From: Burkholderiales bacterium
GTDB taxonomy: Bacteria; Pseudomonadota; Gammaproteobacteria; Burkholderiales; Burkholderiaceae_D
Direction: 5' to 3'
NCBI GenBank assembly: GCA_005800405.1
Contig: SYFN01000002.1
Coordinates: 1 to 5,880, forward strand
Length of the DNA stretch: 5,880 nucleotides
The position numbers were made by a program, and so were the translations under genes. Numbering within the stretch: the first letter of the stretch is position 1; each line of letters begins with the position of its first letter. Below are positions 1 to 5,821 of the stretch, in pieces. The notes under the pieces were generated by a model. The model saw only the letters and a list, made by a program, of their open reading frames with translations, had not been told where the DNA came from and searched no databases.

Positions 1-2
1 AA

Positions 3-95
3 TTCATAGAGGGCAAAGACCTATTGGCGTTAACGAGTGGGGAGATCAGGAATCCTCATTGTATTAATCACTTGCAGTATTTTTTACCCTTTTTA
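3..95 (+). other. Possible 3' part of an upstream reading frame, perhaps the true N-terminal side of the first gene
   Basis: The frame beginning at base 3 is open from the window edge and stays open to 230. Its first part reads like ordinary protein (FIEGKDLLALTSGEI, then HLQYFLPF). If one base is skipped in the T run at 90-94, it joins the frame of the first gene and reads HLQYFLPFYAKFRLSG without a break. This would make the first gene longer at its N-terminus, with its real start outside the window. The alternative is that this frame is chance and the first gene starts at GTG 37. A second frame (from base 2) is also open at the edge and ends at TAA 65-67, so it could equally be the tail of an upstream gene. 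Evidence is limited to frame openness and residue composition. Confidence 0.3.
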
Positions 96-831
96 TGCAA
101 AATTCAGGCTAAGTGGGCCACGCGTGAGCGTCGCAAAATATCTTTTCTTCTGGCCCGGCTACCTGGCGATCTGGTGGCCAGGCTTGCTGCCGTCTGGTGT
201 GAGTATCGGGGGCGATGCTACTGCGGTTGAACGCTGGCGGAGGCGCAAGGATTTTTACGCGCGATGGTTTTCGATTCCTACTTATCTTTTATTGGGGCTG
301 ATGATGGCCTCCTCTGCCGGGCGGGATAGGATTTCTGAGCCAGCGAAAAAGGCTGTTCCGGTTTTGACAGGGGGTTCTTCAGCGGTGCGCGATGGTGCGG
401 CAAGTCCGGGGAGTGGCGGTGTGAATGAGCATGTAGCGGCACCGGTGAAGTCCCCGGCTGAAGCTATTAAGGTGCCGCCGGTGTATCGGGCGCCTGTCGA
501 CGCGGTCAAGCATGAAGAGCAGGGCACAGCGGTTGATGCGGCTTTAGATGTACACTCGGTGCAGGTGCGTGCCACAGCCCCTGAAATACAAGTGCGGGTA
601 ACTGCTGATTTTGTGCGTGAGGGCGCGAAGCTTCGTTTTGAGGTACTGGTCAAATCAATCGAAACCAAAGTGCAATACAACGGGCAAGATCCAATCATCC
701 GATGTCGTTTGGGAATTCCTGATCATGACGCATTTGATGCGTGGGAGCCTTTTCTGGCGCAGAGCGGGGGGCGGGAAGATGCCGCGCTTGAGTTGCTAAT
801 CGCCGCGCAGTGCAACCGAGGTGCGCGGTGA
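37..831 (+). CDS. Membrane-anchored protein of unknown function, start uncertain
   Basis: I do not recognise this family. Read from GTG 37 it has 264 residues. Three hydrophobic stretches lie near residues 5-23, 35-52 (rich in Trp, Phe and Pro) and 77-92, with a very basic segment WRRRKDF between the second and third. Residues about 95-160 are low complexity (Ala, Pro, Gly, Ser, Val) and look like a flexible linker. Residues about 165-264 form a soluble tail with alternating beta-like segments (EIQVRVTADFV, LRFEVLVKSIE). The likely arrangement is an inner-membrane anchor that holds a small folded domain. The start is weak: GTG 37 follows an in-frame TAA at 31-33 and has no good Shine-Dalgarno sequence at the right distance, and a frameshift at 90-94 would extend the protein upstream. 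It is separated by 33 bases from the first vWA gene, which suggests cotranscription. A structural or sensory partner of the kinase module is plausible but inferred only from position. Confidence 0.65.
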   Translation: MGRSGILIVLITCSIFYPFYAKFRLSGPRVSVAKYLFFWPGYLAIWWPGLLPSGVSIGGDATAVERWRRRKDFYARWFSIPTYLLLGLMMASSAGRDRISEPAKKAVPVLTGGSSAVRDGAASPGSGGVNEHVAAPVKSPAEAIKVPPVYRAPVDAVKHEEQGTAVDAALDVHSVQVRATAPEIQVRVTADFVREGAKLRFEVLVKSIETKVQYNGQDPIIRCRLGIPDHDAFDAWEPFLAQSGGREDAALELLIAAQCNRGAR

Positions 832-864
832 TTTATTCGTGGTCGAATTTACAAAAGGTTTAAT

Positions 865-1650
865 ATGCCCTCTCCCAATGTAGATATCGTATTTGTCATC
901 GACGCGAGTCGCAGCATGAAGCGCTGTTATGTCGAGTTGTGTAAGCATCTGGATCAGGTCATTCGGCCACTTCAGGGTAATGCGGCGACAATTAATTACG
1001 GTTTTGTCGCCCAGTCGGTTGGCAGCGATGATGGCTACGCTGTTTATTGTACCGATTTTCTTGGGGGGGGCATGGAGGTGTTTGACGAACTTTATGGGGC
1101 TGGTACTGGCATCATCTCGCGCTTGTTTCAAGGGCAACATTCAATTTCTCGGGATTCTTTTTTTACGCAGGACCCCGATCGCTTTACTACTGCGCTGGCC
1201 GCGATAAAGCCCAAAGGCGATGAAGAGATGCTTATTGCTTTGGATATTGCGGCGGATTTTCCGTTTGGTCCCTTGGCGGATACAAAACGAGTTATTGCGC
1301 TGTTTTCAGACGAGACTTTTGAGGCTAGTCAAAGCCGCGGGAAAGCCGGCGACAAACTGCCCGCCTTGTGCGATAAATTGCAAAGTCGGCATATTCAGTT
1401 ATTCGCGGCTATTCCGGATGGGCCGACTGCACAGTTGCTTGCCGCCGTAGACCGCTCTGAGATCGAGTTGATTGATGCTGGGGGTGGCATGAAAAATGTC
1501 GACTTTTCGAAACTGCTCGGGCAAATGGGCAAAAGCATCAGCGTTTCCGCGGTCCAGGGGATCGGCGAGGGAGCTTTCGAGAAAGGCCTTTATGGTCAAG
1601 CCTTTTGGACAACTTCGGCTGAGGGCAAGTTCACACGGGATAGCCGTTAA
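865..1650 (+). CDS. von Willebrand factor A (vWA) domain protein, TerY-like
   Basis: This is a 261-residue cytoplasmic protein made mostly of one vWA domain. The first beta strand and MIDAS metal site are clear: VDIVFVIDASRSM gives D13, S15 and S17 of DxSxS. The later acidic MIDAS position is D149 in RVIALFSDETF. Where many vWA domains have a Thr-bearing loop, this one has KPKGDEE (residues 115-121), similar to the GGGDEPE loop of the next gene. The domain ends with KSISVSAV (223-230), a motif shared with the next protein, followed by about 30 extra residues. There is no signal peptide or membrane segment. vWA domains bind a divalent cation and mediate protein-protein contacts. The start ATG has AAGG at 855-858, six bases upstream. 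A run of eight G bases (1063-1070) lies inside the gene. By context it is an adaptor or scaffold for the kinase/phosphatase pair (inference). It is TerY-like in domain type, but a specific orthology is not claimed. Confidence 0.88.
   Translation: MPSPNVDIVFVIDASRSMKRCYVELCKHLDQVIRPLQGNAATINYGFVAQSVGSDDGYAVYCTDFLGGGMEVFDELYGAGTGIISRLFQGQHSISRDSFFTQDPDRFTTALAAIKPKGDEEMLIALDIAADFPFGPLADTKRVIALFSDETFEASQSRGKAGDKLPALCDKLQSRHIQLFAAIPDGPTAQLLAAVDRSEIELIDAGGGMKNVDFSKLLGQMGKSISVSAVQGIGEGAFEKGLYGQAFWTTSAEGKFTRDSR
1063..1070 (+). repeat. Poly-G tract (eight G) inside the first vWA gene
   Basis: Eight consecutive G bases encode part of L66-G67-G68-G69. The reading frame is intact in this sequence. A gain or loss of one base would shift the frame and remove everything after about residue 70, including the third MIDAS position. 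Confidence 0.9.
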
Positions 1651-1673
1651 GCGATTCTTTTAAACTAAAAAAT

Positions 1674-1678
1674 GGGAG
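1674..1678 (+). promoter_or_regulatory. Ribosome binding site that favours a TTG start
   Basis: GGGAG is the strongest Shine-Dalgarno-like sequence before the second vWA gene. It directly abuts the ATG at 1679-1681, leaving no spacer, but lies six bases before the in-frame TTG at 1685-1687. This spacing makes TTG 1685 the more likely start; using ATG 1679 would add only two residues. Confidence 0.6.
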
Positions 1679-1684
1679 ATGCTC

Positions 1685-2407
1685 TTGGATCAGAACTCTT
1701 TAGGTAAGAAAAAAGGTGTCGCCGATATTGTGTTCCTGCTTGATGTCAGCGGCAGCATGCAGCCCTGTCTGGACGCTTTGAAAGCCAATATCAGCAAACT
1801 GGTTGAGTACATGACCCAGCCGGGTGCGAATGAACCAGCTGTCGTCGCGGATTGGCGGATCAAGATTTGTGGTTATCGCGATGCAAAAGCCGACGGCGAT
1901 AAATGGTGGGAGGAGAGTGCATTCACCGATGACTTGAATCAGATCCATGCGTCCTTAGGAGCGTTGGAAGCCAAGGGCGGCGGCGATGAGCCTGAATCAT
2001 TGCTTGACGGTTTATGGCGCCTTGCCAAAATGTCGGCCTCTGCCGCTGGCGCGCAGCCAGAGCCGGACTATTGGCGCCATCATCATGATGCAGCGCGATG
2101 CGTCATTGTCTTCACTGATGCCTCCTGTCACATGGTGACCGGCAGTCCAGAGGCCGGTGGCGCTTCTTTTGAGGACGTCACCCGTGAGGTCATGGCGGCG
2201 CGCTTGCGGCTCTCCATTTACTGTCCGGAGGCGGACTGCTACCAATCCATATCCGGGATTGACAAGTGCGAAGTAGAATTTATTGGCTCCTTATCGGATG
2301 CGGTTGAGAAAATGGCGGAGTTTTCCCGGGATACCGCTAACTTCCGAAAGACCATGCAACAGCTGGCGAAATCGATCAGCGTGTCTTCAGTGACCCCGAC
2401 CCTGTAA
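1685..2407 (+). CDS. vWA domain protein with GGGDEPE loop (alpha-kinase-associated vWA type)
   Basis: Read from TTG 1685 the protein has 240 residues (242 from ATG 1679). It is a single cytoplasmic vWA domain. The MIDAS motif is intact: VFLLDVSGSM gives D20, S22 and S24. It also has GYRDAK (about 63-68), an FTDD segment (80-83), KGGGDEPES (97-105) and VIVFTDASCH (140-149) with the last MIDAS Asp at 145. The GYRD, FTxD, GGGDxPE and DAxCH signature set matches, from memory, the vWA subgroup found with alpha-kinases (VwkA/MHCK type) and related bacterial proteins. It ends in KSISVSSV (229-236), nearly the same as in the preceding vWA protein, and stops soon after. The kinase gene follows after 12 bases, and its Shine-Dalgarno AAGG (2406-2409) overlaps this stop codon, so translation is probably coupled. 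The likely role is a metal-dependent adaptor that presents or senses a partner in the phosphorylation module (inference). Confidence 0.88.
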   Translation: MDQNSLGKKKGVADIVFLLDVSGSMQPCLDALKANISKLVEYMTQPGANEPAVVADWRIKICGYRDAKADGDKWWEESAFTDDLNQIHASLGALEAKGGGDEPESLLDGLWRLAKMSASAAGAQPEPDYWRHHHDAARCVIVFTDASCHMVTGSPEAGGASFEDVTREVMAARLRLSIYCPEADCYQSISGIDKCEVEFIGSLSDAVEKMAEFSRDTANFRKTMQQLAKSISVSSVTPTL

Positions 2408-2419
2408 GGCAGTCGATTC

Positions 2420-3751
2420 ATGACCATTATTCTTAAGCCTGGTCAAAAGAAAAAGAATTACGAAGTGCTCAAGGAACTCAGTCGGGGCGCTTTTTCGGTT
2501 TCGTATGAGGCGCGTAATTCGACAGGGGAGAGCGTATTTTTAAAGCAATACAAATCCCCCTCAAAGTTGATTGCCTGGTATCACAGCTTCGTCAAGCATC
2601 AGGAAGAAATAAAAAAGAGAATCGAAGCAGATCCTGCTGCAAGACAGCGCTGCTATCGATTCATCGAATTCTTCGAGGAGGAGGAGTTTTTTCAGGTTTT
2701 CGAATTAATCGACCATGGCAAAGCCCTCTCGGATTGCATTGCCCAGATCGATCGGTTTGATTGGAATCAGATAGTCATCTTTGCCAAAGTGATGATGTTC
2801 GGGATCAAGGCGCTACACGATATACAGGTGGTTCACTGCGATCTGAAGCCTGACAACATCATGCTGATACCCGATTCTACGGTCGGTGTTGGTTACCGTC
2901 TGAGGGTGATTGATCTTGACTGGTCGATATTCTCCGATAAAAAAGCGCCGTGGCACGACAAGCAGGGATATGTGGGAAGTCCTTTCTACCAGTCCCCCGA
3001 GCACGTGAGGGGTAGTGTCCCGTTACCTGCGTCCGATATTTTTACCAGCGGCATCATGCTCGGGCAGCTGTTGGGAAATGGGCACCCGTTCGCCAAGCAT
3101 ACTGCTGACGACGCGCAATATGAGCGGGCCATTAAAGCCGGAGATTTTGAACCCATCAACATCCGGGAGCTGCTGCCGGGGTCTGTTGACATGCCAATGC
3201 TGCATAGCATCCTGAACGCTTGCCTGCATCCCAACGCGATGAACAGGCCCACGGCCACTGAAGTATGTGATGCCCTGCTGGGCAAGAAATTAGAAATCGG
3301 GGCAGGCGGGCGGGAAGGCGTATCAGCGAAATCGCCAGCTGCAAGACGCGGGGGGAAAGGCGCATCAGCGAAACCGGTAGCTGCAATGCGTGTCGAGACA
3401 CCTGCGACCTCCCTAGGGGCCGCCAAGCCTCTGACGGCTCATGTAAGAGCAATTGAGATTCAGCTGGGCAATAAACGGCTTACCACGGTGAGTACGGATG
3501 CCACATTGGGAAAAATAACTTTCAAGGGTCTTGACACTGATGCGCAATTTTTGAGTGATACCCAATTCCGGATTTACAGGAGCAAAGGCGTCTGGTTGAT
3601 CGATCATTGCGCGGCGGCGACTAATCAAACCTTGGTTAATGGCACGCAGCTTGTAGCCCCGCTTGCGATCGAGAACGGCATGCGCATTGCGGTAGGAAAC
3701 GCTGCCAAGGAGATCGAGAAGTGTGTCGTCTATTTGTATCACCTTGCTTGA
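2420..3751 (+). CDS. Ser/Thr protein kinase with C-terminal FHA-like domain
   Basis: This 443-residue protein has a Hanks-type kinase domain at about 12-290, a basic, repetitive linker at about 291-335 and an FHA-like domain at about 340-443. The kinase landmarks are the nucleotide loop ELSRGAFSV (19-27), ATP lysine K42 in VFLKQY, helix-C Glu 62 or 63, catalytic HCDLKPDN (139-146, with D141, K143 and N146), metal-binding D165 in VIDLDW, GSPFYQSPE (186-194) in place of the APE motif, D206 and R276. All core catalytic residues are present, so activity is expected. Two unusual points are Cys in place of the HRD Arg and DLD in place of DFG. The C-terminal domain keeps FHA-like features (LGK at 363-365, VNGTQL at 406-411, IENGMRIAVGN at 417-427), but the usual phosphothreonine-contacting SRxH is SDTQ (379-382). 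No membrane segment is visible. By context it is the writer of the module, opposed by the phosphatase encoded next. Confidence 0.92.
   Translation: MTIILKPGQKKKNYEVLKELSRGAFSVSYEARNSTGESVFLKQYKSPSKLIAWYHSFVKHQEEIKKRIEADPAARQRCYRFIEFFEEEEFFQVFELIDHGKALSDCIAQIDRFDWNQIVIFAKVMMFGIKALHDIQVVHCDLKPDNIMLIPDSTVGVGYRLRVIDLDWSIFSDKKAPWHDKQGYVGSPFYQSPEHVRGSVPLPASDIFTSGIMLGQLLGNGHPFAKHTADDAQYERAIKAGDFEPINIRELLPGSVDMPMLHSILNACLHPNAMNRPTATEVCDALLGKKLEIGAGGREGVSAKSPAARRGGKGASAKPVAAMRVETPATSLGAAKPLTAHVRAIEIQLGNKRLTTVSTDATLGKITFKGLDTDAQFLSDTQFRIYRSKGVWLIDHCAAATNQTLVNGTQLVAPLAIENGMRIAVGNAAKEIEKCVVYLYHLA
3317..3390 (+). repeat. Imperfect tandem repeat in the kinase linker (42-base period)
   Basis: Two copies, 3317-3348 and 3359-3390, match at 26 of 32 positions with a period of 42 bases. 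They encode two 14-residue units of the form (E/K)G(V/A)SAK followed by an Ala/Arg-rich stretch, about residues 299-326. The segment joins the kinase to the FHA-like domain and is basic and probably disordered; its Ser residues could be phosphorylated (inference). Confidence 0.8.
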
Positions 3752-3798
3752 ATCCGAGCTCGGGTAACGCTTAGAGCCGCAGAACGAGATCCATAGAC

Positions 3799-4905
3799 AT
3801 GGATTTGCGCGCTTTTAACGCCACCGATATTGCACAGAGTTCGACCTCGGGCGTGCTGGTACAGCTTCTGGCTAGGGACCATGATGTTGCTGAAAATAAT
3901 TACTCGGATATTGATGCCGCTTTTTTTCTGGGCGCCTGCGGAGAGAACAAGGTTTTCGCGCTCTCCGATGCGCAGGTAGGTGACCTTAATCATTGGTTTG
4001 TAATTGGCGATATTCATGGCGATTTTTATGCCTTGCATAAGCTGACGGCGCGTATTGCATCGCTTTGCCCGGATTTTCGCTTGCTGTTTCTGGGTGATCT
4101 GGTGGACCGGGGGCCGCACGCGGAGGCTTGTTTTCTATATATCGCCAAGCTGGCAACCGCGCTCCCTGGAAGAGTTATCTGGTTGGCGGGTAACCATGAC
4201 ATTGGCCTTTGTTTTGAAGAGGCGAGTGGGCAATTCAGCTCCGATGTGGCGCCCTCGGAATTTGTGAGCTATTTAAACGCCGATGATCAGAATATAATTC
4301 GGCGAAAAGAACTGGGTTTGAAATTCATTCAAGTCGCCGAACAATTGCCGCGTGCGGTTCTTTTTCCAGGGGGATTGCTGGCAACTCACGGCGGCATTCC
4401 CTTGTCTGACCTGCACAAGCAGTTGCCAAGCCCCGTGAGCACGGAGGAGGGCTACGCCTGGCTGAATTCACAAAACGCGCTCAAAGACTTTACCTGGACA
4501 CGGATATCCCGCTACAGAAAAAAATTGCCCAACCGTTACAGCACAGGATGCCAGTACGGTTACGCAGACTTCGCTGCATTCTGCTTAGTCACTAAAGAGT
4601 TCTTCCCGGTTACCGGCTTGCTGACAGGCCATGAGCATCCGGACGAGGGCTTTGATAGTCATCGTGAATGGTCCACCAACCGGGCACTGACCTTGACTGG
4701 GTTTGGTTTTGGTCATTATTACGGTTCGGCCGAAGCCTTTCTTGATGGGTATCGACCCAATTTGTTTTTCGCACGGCTAAATCTGGAAGCGTACCCGCAG
4801 ATCACAAACTTCCCGGTAGATCGGCAGGATCTGCAATTGTTTTTTGAAAAGCATCTGGCCGCGCACTTCCTCACAGTCGCAGAGAACAATGCCAAGCTCA
4901 TCTGA
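3799..4905 (+). CDS. PPP-family Ser/Thr metallophosphatase (calcineurin-like fold)
   Basis: This 368-residue soluble protein has every signature of the PPP phosphoprotein phosphatase family: GDIHG (70-74), GDLVDRG (99-105), GNHD (131-134), ATHGG (195-199) and TGHEH (276-280). The expected two-metal ligands are D71, H73, D100, N132, H197 and H278. H133 is the expected acid and R104 a phosphate contact. The set is complete, so it should be active. The VDRG form and length of about 370 residues fit Ser/Thr phosphatases of the PP1/PP2A/PrpA superfamily better than nucleases or phosphodiesterases; an ApaH-like dinucleotide hydrolase is the main alternative. The N-terminal 60 residues precede the catalytic core and are of unknown role. 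ATG 3799 follows a 47-base gap and has only a weak upstream purine run (CGAGA, 3785-3789). Placed after the kinase, it is the likely eraser of that kinase's phosphorylation. Its last 17 bases overlap the next gene. Confidence 0.92.
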   Translation: MDLRAFNATDIAQSSTSGVLVQLLARDHDVAENNYSDIDAAFFLGACGENKVFALSDAQVGDLNHWFVIGDIHGDFYALHKLTARIASLCPDFRLLFLGDLVDRGPHAEACFLYIAKLATALPGRVIWLAGNHDIGLCFEEASGQFSSDVAPSEFVSYLNADDQNIIRRKELGLKFIQVAEQLPRAVLFPGGLLATHGGIPLSDLHKQLPSPVSTEEGYAWLNSQNALKDFTWTRISRYRKKLPNRYSTGCQYGYADFAAFCLVTKEFFPVTGLLTGHEHPDEGFDSHREWSTNRALTLTGFGFGHYYGSAEAFLDGYRPNLFFARLNLEAYPQITNFPVDRQDLQLFFEKHLAAHFLTVAENNAKLI

Positions 4906-5821
4906 AATGCTCATTCTCGGGACCTTGAAGAAACGTTGCACTGAAGCCGTAGACATTTTGAAATGTGCCGGATGCGGCGATACATCTATTGGCGCAACGG
5001 AATGGAAGATGAATGGGGGGCGGTGCCCGATTTGCGCAACGGCGAACGCCACGAATATTTGCCGTCGTTGTGGGGGTGGGTTCGCCGATCCCGTATCGGG
5101 AGCAGAGCACCCCTGTCGATCCGTAGACGAGTTTAAAAAATCGGGGCACGTGGCTTTTCCCGAGGCGGCCCCTGTATCCGTAGCGAAACCTGCTGCAATC
5201 GGTGCTCATGCGCCCAAGGCGACCCATCACCCACACAGTCCGCCCCCTAAATCAAGCCATCCAATACGCTCACCACATCCGCCCCATGGCCCAGCAGCGC
5301 CGGTAAGCCCGACAGGCGAATCCACGTTGTCTTCCATGCTCAATTCTGAACAGTGCAAGTTATTCATGATCGCCGCGAAATATGCTTTGATCGCAGCGGC
5401 AGTTTTTTTCATAGAAAGGGCGCTGCTCGGAGCGTGGTTTGCGAGCGATGGTGGATTGATTTCGACTCAATCGCCGCGATATGGCGCGGGATTATCCCTG
5501 GTGGCATCATCGGTTTTTTTTGTTTCGATATGGTTTTTTCTTCCATTCAAACCGGCGACACTGGTGGCAGGATTGGTTGCTTTATTGATCGAAGGCGTGT
5601 TTGATATTGCGGGTCAATCTATTATCAATGTCGACTGGTTGCTCGCTGGTCAGCATTCAACCGATGGGCTTTACAAGCGCGGTATGGTGTGGGGAATATC
5701 TGGCGGAATATTGAGCTTCGGGATGCGTTACGCATCGAAAGCCCTTGACGAAGGGGGCACTTTTATATTCCTGGCATGGATTGTCTCCAGCCTCTGGTTG
5801 ATCCGTTGGCTGATTTATTAG
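4889..5821 (+). CDS. Zinc-ribbon protein with His/Pro-rich linker and C-terminal multi-pass membrane domain
   Basis: From ATG 4889 the protein has 310 residues; ATG 4907 (six residues shorter) is an alternative. The N-terminus has three CxxC knuckles: CAGC (26-29), CPIC (46-49) and CRRC (58-61), with extra Cys at 17 and 76. This fits one or two zinc-ribbon-like treble sites and no enzymatic motif. Residues about 90-150 form a flexible linker rich in His, Pro, Ser and Ala. From about 157 on, the protein is strongly hydrophobic, with likely membrane helices near 160-181, 208-228, 231-252, 272-288 and 291-309. The zinc domain lacks a signal peptide and is probably cytoplasmic. Its start overlaps the phosphatase gene by 17 bases in another frame, so the two are translationally linked. 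Zinc ribbons also occur in the TerY-P setting, so a docking role at the membrane is possible (inference). I do not recognise a named family for the membrane part. Confidence 0.82.
   Translation: MPSSSEMLILGTLKKRCTEAVDILKCAGCGDTSIGATEWKMNGGRCPICATANATNICRRCGGGFADPVSGAEHPCRSVDEFKKSGHVAFPEAAPVSVAKPAAIGAHAPKATHHPHSPPPKSSHPIRSPHPPHGPAAPVSPTGESTLSSMLNSEQCKLFMIAAKYALIAAAVFFIERALLGAWFASDGGLISTQSPRYGAGLSLVASSVFFVSIWFFLPFKPATLVAGLVALLIEGVFDIAGQSIINVDWLLAGQHSTDGLYKRGMVWGISGGILSFGMRYASKALDEGGTFIFLAWIVSSLWLIRWLIY

Noticed and set aside
282..698. A 138-residue minus-strand open frame rich in Thr, Ser and Ala
   Set aside because: It mirrors the Ala/Pro/Val-rich linker of the first gene. Low-stop composition explains it, and no motif or neighbour supports it.
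1582..1591. Palindrome AAAGGCCTTT within the first vWA gene
   Set aside because: It is inside coding sequence, loopless and too short to distinguish from chance.
2986..3426. A 146-residue minus-strand open frame opposite the kinase gene
   Set aside because: It lies fully opposite a well-supported kinase coding region, has no recognisable motif and has the composition of an antisense shadow.
3754..3763. Ten-base palindrome CCGAGCTCGG after the kinase stop codon
   Set aside because: It has no loop and no following T run, so it is not a terminator. A single short palindrome is expected by chance; an operator role cannot be supported.
3739..4119. A 126-residue minus-strand open frame covering the kinase-phosphatase gap
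   Set aside because: It overlaps the conserved GDIHG and GDLVDRG coding region on the other strand and contains no recognisable domain.
5514..5521. Run of eight T bases in the last gene, considered as a terminator or slippage switch
   Set aside because: No GC-rich hairpin precedes it and it encodes Phe within a membrane helix, where T runs are expected. Several T7 runs occur elsewhere in the window.
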